Shown: positions 54,090 to 63,238, numbered from the stretch's first letter. The stretch is DNA of 64,000 bases from Breviolum minutum Mf 1.05b.01 (GCA_000507305.1 DF241568.1:1-64000); one strand, 5' to 3'. Notes: a model not told the origin generated them from the sequence alone. A program made the numbers and translations.

Positions 54090-54321
54090 ACCCTGGAAGT
54101 TGCTGCCAACATTTTTTATCAAAATGGTTGGATGAATCTTTTGGATGATGATAAACCCCTAGCTATAAAAAATCGGTGGCTAACTAGGGAACCCACCAAC
54201 CAACCTTGTAAAAAAATGCATGGCCATGTTTGGACTTCCAGGGATATGATCATATATGAAAATAATGGCGAAACTCGGAAAACAACCAAATAAAAAATGG
54301 GTGGCCAAGGACTTCCAGGGT
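54090..54321. repeat. family G repeat plus adjoining partial G
   Basis: First copy ACCCTGGAAGTTGCTGCC to GGACTTCCAGGG (to 54,243). Then 54,258-54,321 repeats the right half: AATAATGGCGAAACTCGG, GGTGGCCAAGGACTTCCAGGG. Confidence 0.75.
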
Positions 54322-54898
54322 GACTTTTGGTTCGTTAAATTCAACCTTTTTCCGAACATCCGCCGCCTCCCACGAAACCGATGGTCAAAAAGGGCGCTTC
54401 GATACGCGCCGACCTGCTCAAGATTTCAGGTGAAGATGGGAATTTTGGTCTCCAAAACTGTGGAACTCACCCGAAAAACAACCACCGTTTTCTGTAAGAA
54501 GGGTTTGTCACCACCCAAAAGGAAACATCATTTTTAAAATGGTGGCGTGCCGACTTTCAGGGTACCAAAAAATGGATACACCCACCCAAAAACCAAGGGA
54601 ATGTCGCCCTAAAAAGGGACGAATTCAAAAGGAACCGATCGTCTGCCTGGATGATCTAAGCCTTGTACCCACCTTTTGAGTGTGCAAAACGGTGCCTTTT
54701 TGGTGAAGATTTGGGTGAAACATGATCTGTAATTGTTTCTGTAGATGAAAATTCCAGGACTCGGAAAACTGGGACTATACCTAGAGACAAATATTGTGAT
54801 GGTGAAAGAACTATGGAACCAAAGGCAATATAGGCCCCAGAAACTGTTGAGTAAATAAAGCGGAAGGAACAAAGCAACAGTAGTCGCAATAATAACAT

Positions 54899-55002
54899 GT
54901 TGGTGGTTTCAACATGTTTCAGGCCAACGGAAAACATTAGTCAAATTGGATCACTTCCCCAGGTAGGGGAAAAAAACAAAAATCTTTGAAACCACCACCT
55001 AG
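54899..55002. repeat. family A repeat
   Basis: GTTGGTGGTTTCAAC to CTTTGAAACCACCACCTAG. Confidence 0.8.
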
Positions 55003-55183
55003 ATAAATAGATAGATCAAACATGTCTTGTCAATACTCTATGATATCTCTGACAGCTTAAGCGAGACGCTTGCGTATACCCAACCTTACCAATCTGACAA
55101 ATCAAAATAAGCAGCCCAGAAAACAAAACAATTCATAAACATTTTGGAAAACAAACGCACAACCAACCACAACCCCCCAAATA

Positions 55184-55186
<3 letters not shown>

Positions 55187-55221
<35 letters not shown>
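55187..55221. repeat. (ATC)n microsatellite
   Basis: About 12 units. Confidence 0.95.
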
Positions 55222-55300
55222 ACGTCAACTACCCGATCCCCCAAGTCAACCCAACTCCCAAGCACCCATCATCTTTGAAAACCCAGCTCACTCGCCTCAA

Positions 55301-55402
55301 GATGCCTAAGGTTACCGAGTGCATCTCCACACTCCGCGCCGAGGTATCCGTCCAATCGAAGAAGGACCTCGGGTTCCCGCAGCGGCAAGATGGATGAGAC
55401 TC
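55301..55402 (+). CDS. possible short exon or first exon
   Basis: The plus frame reads MPKVTECISTLRAEVSVQS then KKDLGFPQRQDG and a stop. The start context is CTCAAGATGC and the composition is protein-like. No domain is recognised. CTCAAG just before the ATG resembles the 3' end of the dinoflagellate spliced leader (GGCTCAAG), but the match is short. The minus strand over the same bases is also open (63 codons). Confidence 0.27.
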
Positions 55403-55469
55403 GGATCCCCAAACGGACAAAACAGGGAAAACAATGGCAGGTTTTGCGGAGATATTTTTGGGTTTATCA

Positions 55470-55470
<1 letters not shown>

Positions 55471-55503
<33 letters not shown>

Positions 55504-55506
55504 GCT
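55471..55506. repeat. (GTT)n microsatellite
   Basis: About 12 units ending GTTGCTG. Confidence 0.95.
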
Positions 55507-55788
55507 GTACCTTACCTTTATGTGTGCGAATTTGACAACCTTACAAAACAGCGTGTGTGTACTGCCTTTGTAATGGTAGACAAGTCTGGTAATGAGAGGG
55601 TGATCGGAATGAACAAAAACCAACCGGAACAAAGGACGTTTGGATATCACCCACAAGCTCCAACCTGTGAGTAGGGGCACCTAGCTGGTTGCCCCCAACT
55701 TTGATCCCGGTCCGGATAGAGTTGAATTCCGGCTGGCAGGGTCTGGAGGCTGATGACGAACAGGACCATTATTCGAATTCAGTGTTTT

Positions 55789-56163
55789 CTACAAATCTAC
55801 AACTTTCCAGTTGACTTCCTGTGTTGACTTTCTCGAAGCAGAGACGACTCGGTTCGCCATCTTCGCCTTGTTCAAGCACCATGCCTTGTCTTTATGAAGC
55901 CATTCCACCAATGCCATCTGAAACCTGATAGCCAAAGCTGTCCTGGCCCCGACGGTCATCTGCTTCCTCCGGGTCATCCCTTTGCAACTGGTTGCGGACC
56001 TCTTTTCTTCCGCTGCTCGGGCAGCCCTAGTTCGAAGTTCTCCGGGGGGAAGGTCTTAGCCTCGAATCGCTCCCAACCTCTTTAAGATGGTCACTATGTG
56101 CTCTACACCAATCCTCCGATGAGCATCTGCCAATTCTTGGCCTAACTCGACTCGCGATGACAT
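55789..56163 (-). pseudogene. 125-codon frame with one internal stop, unknown protein
   Basis: The minus frame reads MSSRVELGQELADAHRRIG, then VEHIVTILKRLGAIRG, a TAA at 56,058-56,056, then DLPPGELRTRAARAAEEKR, SATSCKGMTRRKQMTVGAR, TALAIRFQMALVEWLHKDK, AWCLNKAKMANRVVSASRK and STQEVNWKVVDL, stop. It is alpha-helical, basic and protein-like on both sides of the stop, so the stop most likely breaks a once-continuous gene or marks a small unspliced junction. It may be a captured gene piece or transposon protein. I do not recognise the family. Confidence 0.45.
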
Positions 56164-56389
56164 TTCCATTTTTTTGGCCCGGCCTATTTTCAAATGGCTA
56201 TGTTAGTTTTTGGGAAAACATACTGTATATAGTCACTCGATTTTCATCCATTCCAGTATCTGTGGATCTACCCCCCACCCAGCAACAGTCACAAATGAAG
56301 GTTTATAAGGATTCCCGATTCAAAACTGTAACAATCCTGGTGGTGGAAACCGCAGCAACAAAAAGCAAACTCTCAAGGCACTTTATCAA

Positions 56390-56493
56390 CTAGTTGATTG
56401 TTGAACCAACCCATCTGAAAAAATCGTCAAATCGGATCATTTCCCCAGGGTTTTGGGGTGAACATACAAAAGATTTGAAGTTTCACCACCTAG
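56390..56493. repeat. family A repeat, GAAGTTTCACCA subtype
   Basis: CTAGTTGATTGTTGAACC to GAAGTTTCACCACCTAG. ATCAA before and TCAAC after the CTAG ends may be a short target duplication. Confidence 0.8.
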
Positions 56494-56904
56494 TCAACTG
56501 TTGACCTTTCAACAACTAAGATGTACGTTTTCACGTTTCCTGAGGGGGGTATAGCTCCGTTCCCCAAAGGCACCAGCTATAGATCAAATATCATCTTTCA
56601 CTAACCTCAACACTTCCGAATTCAAGTACCTTTTTACACCCTGGAAAATTAACAGAGTGAAGGTTTTAATTGCATCCCAACTTACTCAGTACCTGCTAGC
56701 TTCCATAGCGTGATGCCAGCAATCTCAACAAGCTGTGGATGACTAGGCTTTCCACAAGCTGGATTTCGGATATGGGGCTATCAGCTATCAACTGGGCACA
56801 TGGAAGGGGCTTGCCTCGGGGTACAAAAACGTAATAGCACCATTTGAACTCAATGGAGCAATTGAGAAAAAACCAAGACATTTCCATATATATATATACT
56901 ATAT

Positions 56905-57021
56905 CTAGGCGGTGGTTTCAACCCATTTGAAAAATATATAATATATGTCAAAATGATCAAAAATGGGAATCTTCCCCAATTTTCGAGGTGAAAATACAAC
57001 ATATTTGAAACCACCACCCAG
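56905..57021. repeat. family A repeat
   Basis: CTAGGCGGTGGTTTCAACC to ATTTGAAACCACCACCCAG. The copy contains a small ATATAATATATGTCAAAATGATC expansion. It is flanked by TATAT and ATATA. Confidence 0.8.
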
Positions 57022-57148
57022 ATATAGATAGATCCATCTATAGATTACAGAAAACCCATTGCAATCCCTTCTGATTCCTACAGGTTGGATTTCAAACCGC
57101 CCGGTCCGCAGAAACTTCAACTTTTGAGTCCCCCTTTGCCACTGCTAC

Positions 57149-57227
57149 TACTGTTGAATAACCTTGTAAATAATGGGATTAACTACCAACCTCAACTGGT
57201 TAGCTGGATTTCTGAACCATCAACAGT
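57149..57227. repeat. family K repeat, short
   Basis: CTACTACTGTTGAATAACCTTGTAAATAATGGGATTAACTACC, then GGATTTCTGAACCATCAACAGT. Confidence 0.65.
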
Positions 57228-57380
57228 CGGTTAGATCCAAACGATCCCGGTGTTTTCTTTCACAAACTCTGCAACCCGGAACCAAGTGCATGGGTCACAC
57301 CATGTGGTCAACTGAACAGTGATCCGTTGGGTTTTTCTTTGGGGGGATGACATCCTACCCGGTTACTACAGTAATATGGC

Positions 57381-57520
57381 CATGACATAAGGATCCCTAT
57401 TACACCCTGGAAGATTAACATGGAACATAATAATGGAGGCCTGGAAGATCATTTTCCTTTCTAAATGGGTGACTTGTAGGTTCCATGTTAATCTTCCAGG
57501 GTGTAACCAACCAGGATTTC
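57381..57520. repeat. family F fragments split by a perfect family E element
   Basis: ACATAAGGATCCC on the left and AACCAACCAGGATTTCAT on the right are pieces of F. Between them, E runs 57,401-57,505 from TACACCCTGGAAGATTAACATGG to its reverse complement. Most of F between the pieces is missing. Confidence 0.75.
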
Positions 57521-57752
57521 ATGGAATGTCACTGGTGGGTAAAAAAACACTGCTCAACTGTCATCTTTTGAATCTCACAACGCCAGGCAAACCCGCTGCT
57601 GGGCAGGGTCCCCGGACTCCCCGAATTGCACGAACACCAACTTACGTAGGTTGGCTGTGGCCCTCAGTGCTGCAGCGTTTGTGCGATGTTTTTTTTTTCT
57701 TTTTTTCGAGAGGGTTCGGAGAACATGACCAAAAGATGTTGTACAAGCAAGA

Positions 57753-57832
<80 letters not shown>
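57753..57832. repeat. (GAT)n microsatellite
   Basis: About 26 uninterrupted units. It creates poly-Met, poly-Ser and poly-His frames that are not evidence for genes. Confidence 0.97.
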
Positions 57833-58034
57833 CGGAAATTCGATCTGCCGAGATATATACATATATTTCTCACCATTATGGATCGGTAAATATACCAGTT
57901 CGGATCGTATGTTTTTTTTTTTGGGATGCCTGCCCCACAAAAACCTACCTATGTGACCTAAGATTTTCACCTCTGACTTTACCTCCAAATTCTGGATTCC
58001 AGCCCTTACTTTCTAGGATGGGATCGATTTCGGA

Positions 58035-58172
58035 CACCATGGTGATCGATTTCGTCCCCCAAGACCTGGGGTTGTTAAACAGTTAAACAGCCCTTTCCAA
58101 ATGGCCTTTTTACAGTTTATAAATGGGGGGTTACCAACTACTTGCAAGTCCTGGGATGATCATCCAAGTACG
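58035..58172. repeat. family B repeat, diverged
   Basis: CACCATGGTGATCG, CCCAAGACCTGGGGTTGTTAAAC, CCTTCCAAATGGCC and right arm GGGATGATCATCCAAGTA. Confidence 0.65.
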
Positions 58173-58390
58173 GTTTTGAGGCAATTTTAGGGTGCAGTGC
58201 ATTTTTGAGTCGCTAACTGACTACTTACTAACTGGGATGATTCTCCAAGGAACCACTCTTTCTTTCAACATCATGGTTCAGTGGAAAATGGCTGTGTTTG
58301 AAGGCAAGGATCGTTTTGGAGATACACCTATTTTTCACTGCACCATGATTATGGGATGACGGGGAGTTTTTTTAGAGGAGTGTGCAATCC

Positions 58391-58481
58391 CTAGACATCC
58401 AAATACCTCCTGAGGTTTGGTGTTTTAGGGAGGTTTTTGGGGTCCAAATGACATCTTCTCAGGAGGTGTTTGGATGTCTAG
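58391..58481. repeat. unique fold-back element with 24-bp arms
   Basis: CTAGACATCCAAATACCTCC(TGAG) on the left and (CTCA)GGAGGTGTTTGGATGTCTAG on the right are inverted with one mismatch. The centre is GGTTTGGTGTTTTAGGGAGG. CTAG termini recall family A, but the arms differ. Confidence 0.8.
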
Positions 58482-58666
58482 AGAATGGTGTAACCAGTTT
58501 CAACACTACACACTTTTGACACTTGAGCAAACATCCGGGTGAATTCTTATCATAGTTCACCAAACTGGAACATATTGGAACATAGAATTGCCGAAGATTT
58601 TTCTCATCCATGGTCTAGGGATATAATATATTATATCAAATCACCTTCTGTTCGGCTTGGATTTGC

Positions 58667-58765
58667 TGCGAAAATGCTTGGAAACCGTAACACATATTTA
58701 TCCCAAATGGTGGTGTGATGGTGATTTACCATGGTAGAAATTGAAAAATCGCCTTAAAACAAATA
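58667..58765. repeat. family H repeat
   Basis: GCTTGGAAACCGTAACACATATTTATCCCAAATGGTGG, GTGATTTACCATGGTAGAA and AAATCGCCTTAAAACAAA. Confidence 0.65.
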
Positions 58766-59023
58766 AAAGTAGGTGGTGGTGTCAAACATATTTTTGTTTA
58801 CCCCTGATTGTTGTTTCCACTAGGCGGATCTGGGTGGTGGCTTTCCAATGATTTCTGTCAATCTTTACCCGGATATTGGAAGGGCAAATGATCGAAAATT
58901 GGATAGGCATACTCCTTTCATTGATCTTTAATTTTTGATGCGCTGGGGATACAGCCCACTTATAATACAACATTTTGTTGATTTGTGAATTTTCAGTTTG
59001 GGTCCTTTTTCTTTCCAACATAC

Positions 59024-59144
59024 CCTTAGCTTCGAACACTCCTCCAATAGTATGCTGGACATTCATCATGGTGCTGGACTCAGTGGCGTAGAAGGCGTCA
59101 CGAGCCGTGGATGTTGGGGGAAAGGTGTCGTGGTTTTGGTTGGC
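59024..59144 (-). CDS. putative 121-nt exon, Kelch-adjacent
   Basis: Between acceptor CATTGCAG (59,145-59,147) and donor AAGG/GTATGT (59,018-59,023) the minus frame reads NQNHDTFPPTSTARDAFYA, then TESSTMMNVQHTIGGVFEA. Splice signals are good at both ends and the frame is open throughout. P-P-T-S-T-A-R-D-A-F followed by G-G-V weakly fits a diverged Kelch blade, and a clear Kelch relative lies just upstream on the same strand (59.3-59.45 kb). Confidence 0.42.
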
Positions 59145-59163
59145 CTGCAATGGTGATGAAACA

Positions 59164-59309
59164 TACTTGGAGGATCATCCCATTTAGTAAGTGGTTAATA
59201 ACCATGGTTAGTAAGTCCCCTAAATGGGGTTATTCCCCTTCCAAATGGCCTAAATGGCTTATAAATAGGGGTTACTAACCACTTACTAAATGGGATGATC
59301 CTCCAAGTA
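59164..59309. repeat. family B repeat at the edge of a Kelch-related exon
   Basis: A complete 146-bp copy. Homology between the 59.4 kb and 13.4 kb Kelch exons stops within a few bases of its right end, so the element marks or caused the end of the exon. Confidence 0.9.
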
Positions 59310-59450
59310 CAACACACCCCGATATCGCACACCTGTTTGGCAATCCCCCGGCAACGCCAACTATTAAGGGAACCTCGGCTCATGTCCTGTTGGTACAGGT
59401 TGCCCGGGGTGTGTTCCAGTTCGGTGTGTTGAACAACATTAGATTTGTGG
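59310..59450 (-). CDS. Kelch-related exon, sister of the 13.4 kb exon
   Basis: The minus frame reads HTELEHTPGNLYQQDMSRG, then SLNSWRCRGIAKQVCDIGV. The underlying bases match 13,430-13,580 closely (ACACCGAACTG, CC..TTACCAAC or CTGTACCAAC, CCGGGGGAATTGCC against CCGGGGGATTGCC, CGATATCGGGGTGT). The G-N-L-Y-(x)nW pair is the Kelch strand after the FGG strand. The FGGY part present at 13.4 kb would lie beyond the family B insertion and is not found there. Confidence 0.48.
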
Positions 59451-59514
59451 AATATCGAATGGAATTGAGCAACGTGAACCCAAACCCTTATGACGTTCCG
59501 TGTTACTGATCATT

Positions 59515-59620
59515 TTAATAGGGATCCTTATAATGGCTTCATGTAATCCCTATATAACTGGGTAGTATAATCCATTATATACAGCAAATAACAAGGGATT
59601 TGGTCACCGCTCAATTGTGC
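59515..59620. repeat. family F repeat, partial
   Basis: TTAATAGGGATCCTTATAATGG, CCCTATATAACTGGGTAGTATAATCC and AGCAAATAACAAGGG. It shares the CAGCAAATAAC variant with the 7.2 kb copy. Confidence 0.65.
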
Positions 59621-59639
59621 ATGTATTGGATCTAGCCCC

Positions 59640-60365
59640 CCATCCAACATGTCAGTCACCACCAGTAGATTTGATGTTTATGTACGTGTTCCAAAAGAAG
59701 ACATAGCATAAAACAAAAACCGCTTTGGGCTAGGTCACCCAACAATACTGACTGCATTTTGACAAACACACGAAGTATGTCAGCATATGTATCTATACTT
59801 CATAAGAAGAGACAAGTACTCATACATGTATACCAAGGAAGATCCATATATTGTACAGAAATCTTATCGATAGAAATACATTGACAATCCTGTATATGTA
59901 ATACAAGATCAAATTCATGTATGACACCTACAGTCCTGAAGTACCGTTTGGCTTTTCTGGGATTTCTAGTTCAAACTGCAACTGCACGATTCGAACCGAG
60001 AATAGCAAAAGGTATTGAACAAAATGAAGTCCTTAAAAGTCCTAAACATGCAATGTTTGTTTCATTCAAGATAAACAAAAGTTCGTTTCTTTTTTGGGTT
60101 TGTAGTTTTGATGTATCCCTACTATTCACCGCCACAAGCCACAAGATTCATCCATTTCATTCCAACATCCATGTAGGACGTGCAACAACAGCTGAGGGGC
60201 ATAATTCATGGCATGATCCTGCGTCGTCATGAAGACCATCATATGTTCATTCCTGCACGCCAAATATTCCAGCCACAGGTGCTTGGAGAATGCCATATAA
60301 GCAGCAAAACCCTATACTGGGTGAATCAATTCACAGAGAAGGGAAGATATTCACCCGGTCAGTTG
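59640..60365. other. no gene seen
   Basis: AT-rich with TATGTA/TACATA words. Plus frames of about 100 and 72 codons lack any motif. Confidence 0.4.
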
Positions 60366-60369
60366 GCGA

Positions 60370-60525
60370 AGTTTAATATATACGCTTGGGTAAACTGACA
60401 TAACACCACAAAAAACTGGGGTTAGAAGATATGTTTCCTTTCGAGAAAGCCTCCTGGCAGGTGCAACATGTATGTTTTTTGGGGAGTGTCTTCATAATGA
60501 TAAAAATACACAACCTACATTGATA
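60370..60525. repeat. two-copy dispersed repeat (partner at 26.74 kb)
   Basis: AAAGCCTCCTGGCAGGTGCAACATGTATGTTTTTTGGGGAGTGTCTTCATA parallels the 26.8 kb copy. Confidence 0.6.
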
Positions 60526-60777
60526 GGATTACTCTGGTTCTGGTAATAGGTGGTTGAGATTCTATAACCCCCCTAGAAAGCAATACAAATATATATATCT
60601 GGTATATTAGAGGTATATACTGCCTATTGGGTGATTATATGCTACCTACCACCTTCTACAAAAACCTTAAACATCCATTCATGCATTCGATTTTTCCTGG
60701 TTGGTCGATGACGAGATCCTCAAAAATGGACCTATTAAACGATCCCCACAAAAACTGGGTAGGATTACCCTGGAAGT

Positions 60778-60891
60778 CGGCACGCCACCATGAAAAAAAT
60801 GGTGGTTCCCTTTGGATGATAATAAACCTTGCTATAAAACCGGTGGTTCGTAAACCAACCTATAGAAAATGGTGGCCAAGGACTTCCAGGG
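60778..60891. repeat. family G repeat with target duplication
   Basis: CCCTGGAAGTCGGCACGCC to GGACTTCCAGGG. GATTA occurs directly before the left end and just at the right end, a likely 5-bp duplication. Confidence 0.85.
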
Positions 60892-60899
60892 ATTAGTCA

Positions 60900-61540
60900 T
60901 CCCCTGTAATTACAACTCCAAGAACATATGGATCCCCCCACCCTGCGCCAGATATCAAAAGTAAAAAAGGGACCCACGCACTATCAATGAGTAAAACATC
61001 ACGTTTTTGACTGTTAGTTACACCTAGAATATATTATACTTGTATATATATTATATATCTGAATATGTGTTCCATTATAGTAAATATTCCATTAAGCTGA
61101 ACAAACTTATCTAGATAATAAAATACACGTCACATCTTGTGACTTGGGGAAGACACAAAACTACTGCATACGAAATCACCGTACTTAACAGGTGAGGTTG
61201 CTGCTGATACATCTCTGTGAATTGCATCTTTTACCACCAACCAGTAGCAAGCTGGAACCTGTAACAAAGTTGAAAACCCATAAATTTCCATGGATCCTTT
61301 TGGGGTGACATCACTATGATCCATGCAACAGATAGATATAAGTACAATTTCTACTCTGAGATAAACATACTATAGTATAGATTACACTCTGTATATATAT
61401 ATACATATCAAAAAATATCACATATATATATATACTTATATTTACACTCTGAGTATACACATGTATAAAGAAATAATCTACATATTCATGTCTTTACTGG
61501 TTACGTACCTCGAGTATTTGGAGATACCACAACCCCACCT
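60900..61540. other. AT-rich stretch, no gene seen
   Basis: TATATA runs at 61,040-61,060, 61,393-61,410 and 61,420-61,440. No exon or family copy. Confidence 0.5.
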
Positions 61541-61541
61541 G

Positions 61542-61690
61542 AACCACGGAAAAAACCATCTGATACTTCCCGTTATACCGGACGTTTAATAGGGATTCTT
61601 TTATATAATGGATAATTAAAATGCCCACAAAACTGGGTAGTATAATCCCCTATATAACCTAAACAGCTAGGTTTTTTTCATTGCTCACTT
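61542..61690. repeat. family F repeat
   Basis: GAACCACGGAAAAAACC, CCGGACGTTTAATAGGGATTC, AACTGGGTAGTATAATCCCC, AACAGCTAGG and CATTGCTCACTT. Confidence 0.75.
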
Positions 61691-62088
61691 GAATGGTACC
61701 GTTCCATCACACCCTTCCCGCAATGGGAAGGCGGAACATGTTCCAGAAAAAAACAAGTTTCGGGTTGGTGGTTGAGCCACAAACTTGAAAAAACATATTA
61801 GTGAAAATGAGAATCGTTTCCTAACTTAAATATCTGAGAATTTTGAGTATCGACGATTTTCCCCATGATACATCGAGTACATATGTTCCTGAAAAAGGTG
61901 AAAATTTGGCTAAAAAAACAGAGAGTTCTTCTTGAGCCTATTGTCCTTGTTCTCACCTGACAATGCCTCCCGCCCGGCTGTTTTGATTGGAAAGTTTGGG
62001 CCGGCTGTTTTGGAGGGTTTTTCAGCCCAAAAATAGGGGACAAAAAAAGGTTCCAGGTATATGTATATATATAAATATATGAATATTT

Positions 62089-63236
62089 CTAGTTTGTGGT
62101 TTCAACCCATTTGAAAAATATTAGTCAAATTCGATCATTTCCCCAGGTAGGGATGAAAATAAAAAATATTTTCCCTCCAAGCGGACCGCGCACTCGCTGA
62201 GTCAGTTCGCAACGAGCGCTTGTAGCCCTTGTTTACCAAACAGCCGGGATCGAATCAAGATCTTTACCCAGCCTTTCTGTGGATCCAGCAAGTGTCTGCT
62301 GCAACCACAACTCCAATGAAGCAATACGTTCATACTTCACTGACCCCAATATACAACCTACATGGCATGACAAAGCTTCTAAACAAGGCCTCGTCAATGC
62401 CATCCCCACGACAAAACCGAAGAACTTCCAACATAGTTGGAGAGTAAGTCGGAAAAAACGGCCCGTCTGCGTACACGAAAGTTGTTCGGGCATCAGCATT
62501 GAATGTAGATCCGGACCAAGCCATCGCCAGCCCTGCTTACAAACACCAGGATGTCGTTCATCTTCTATGAGAGTCAAAAGGAAATGAGCAAAGGAAATCC
62601 ATCGATCCGGTACTGCCCCGTCATTCAACAGGTTATTACACCATCGAACCAATGTGCTCATGAAAGACTCTCCAGACATACGAAACATCTTGGCCAATGC
62701 TGTGCTGATCTTGCCCGCATCAATCCACTGCATGCTAAAAACCCGACCATTTTGTGGTGGTCTAGGCCCTTGCATCATGGCGACCTTTGTTGTCGAAACC
62801 TGCTCCATCCTCCTCTGGCACACTCTCAATTGGTGCTTACGGACCACTTGACCAAGAAACTGCCATTTCAGAACAAGTTCAAAATAAGATGTCCATACGC
62901 TGCAAAATTCGTGTGACCAGTGTTGGTTGGCATCGCCTGCTGCACAAACAGCACCCCGAACCCAACAAAGCCACTCCGGCGTCTCACTATCCCAAGGCAT
63001 GTGTACACCCACCTTGATCAATTGCACCGAAATCATGATCAGCAACTCAAGTTCTCTGTTGATGCAAGGATTTGCTACCATTGAACGTCAGAACCTTCGA
63101 TACCCCACGGGGTTCCAACCATGGCAAACTGAACAGGCACCCTAAACACCCAGGCCTTTGGAATGGCAAGGTTGCCCCTGGCAGGCAGCCTGGGCCGAAA
63201 ACCTTAAATAAAAAATATTTGAAACCACCAACCAGA
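62089..63236. mobile_element. family A element split by a 1,034-bp insert with 15-bp target duplication
   Basis: The left A part (62,089-62,171) runs CTAGTTTGTGGTTTCAACCC to GATGAAAATAAAAAATATTT. The right A part (63,206-63,236) runs AAATAAAAAATATTT then GAAACCACCAACCAG. AAATAAAAAATATTT is present at 62,157-62,171 and again at 63,206-63,220, a perfect 15-bp direct repeat, and A consensus continues across it when the insert is left out. The insert (62,172-63,205) has no inverted ends and contains a minus-strand ORF with a 124-nt leader and about 60-nt trailer. A duplication of this length without inverted repeats fits target-primed retroposition. No poly(A) tract is seen. Confidence 0.85.
62233..63081 (-). 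CDS. 282-codon ORF in the retroposed insert; unknown, retroelement- or HECT-like
   Basis: This is the longest credible ORF in the window. ATG is at 63,081 with an in-frame TGA just before it, and the stop TAA is at 62,235-62,233. Residues about 130-165 (SGESFMSTLVRWCNNLLND then GAVPDRW) resemble the L-x-x-x-x-N-x-x-L-x-x-G-x-V-P-x-x-W segment that precedes the first palm motif of LINE reverse transcriptases. No RT catalytic D or Y-x-D-D is in this frame. Residues about 225-265 (CWKFFGFVVGMAL, then YERIASLELWLQQTL) instead resemble the HECT E3 ligase N-lobe motif F-x-G-x-x-x-G-x-A-L. Just before it, another frame (ADARTTFVYADGPFFPTYS) would fit either family, which suggests a frameshift. The parent gene is therefore unresolved; most likely it is a retrocopy or element fragment no longer under selection. 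Confidence 0.5.
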   Translation of the reverse strand: MVANPCINRELELLIMISVQLIKVGVHMPWDSETPEWLCWVRGAVCAAGDANQHWSHEFCSVWTSYFELVLKWQFLGQVVRKHQLRVCQRRMEQVSTTKVAMMQGPRPPQNGRVFSMQWIDAGKISTALAKMFRMSGESFMSTLVRWCNNLLNDGAVPDRWISFAHFLLTLIEDERHPGVCKQGWRWLGPDLHSMLMPEQLSCTQTGRFFRLTLQLCWKFFGFVVGMALTRPCLEALSCHVGCILGSVKYERIASLELWLQQTLAGSTERLGKDLDSIPAVW

Positions 63237-63238
63237 GA

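Noticed and set aside
57433-58086. 217-codon plus-strand ORF with a poly-Met run
   Set aside because: The length comes from the uninterrupted GAT microsatellite plus family E and B sequence on either side. There is no protein-like composition outside the repeat.
62330-62524. FVYADG read as a reverse-transcriptase YADD box
   Set aside because: It lies in a different frame from the rest of the ORF, lacks the second Asp and is not followed by RT-like sequence. It may equally be part of a frameshifted HECT-like segment.
62279-63145. Plus-strand ORFs (60-121 codons) opposite the 282-codon ORF
   Set aside because: They are antisense shadows of the longer minus frame.
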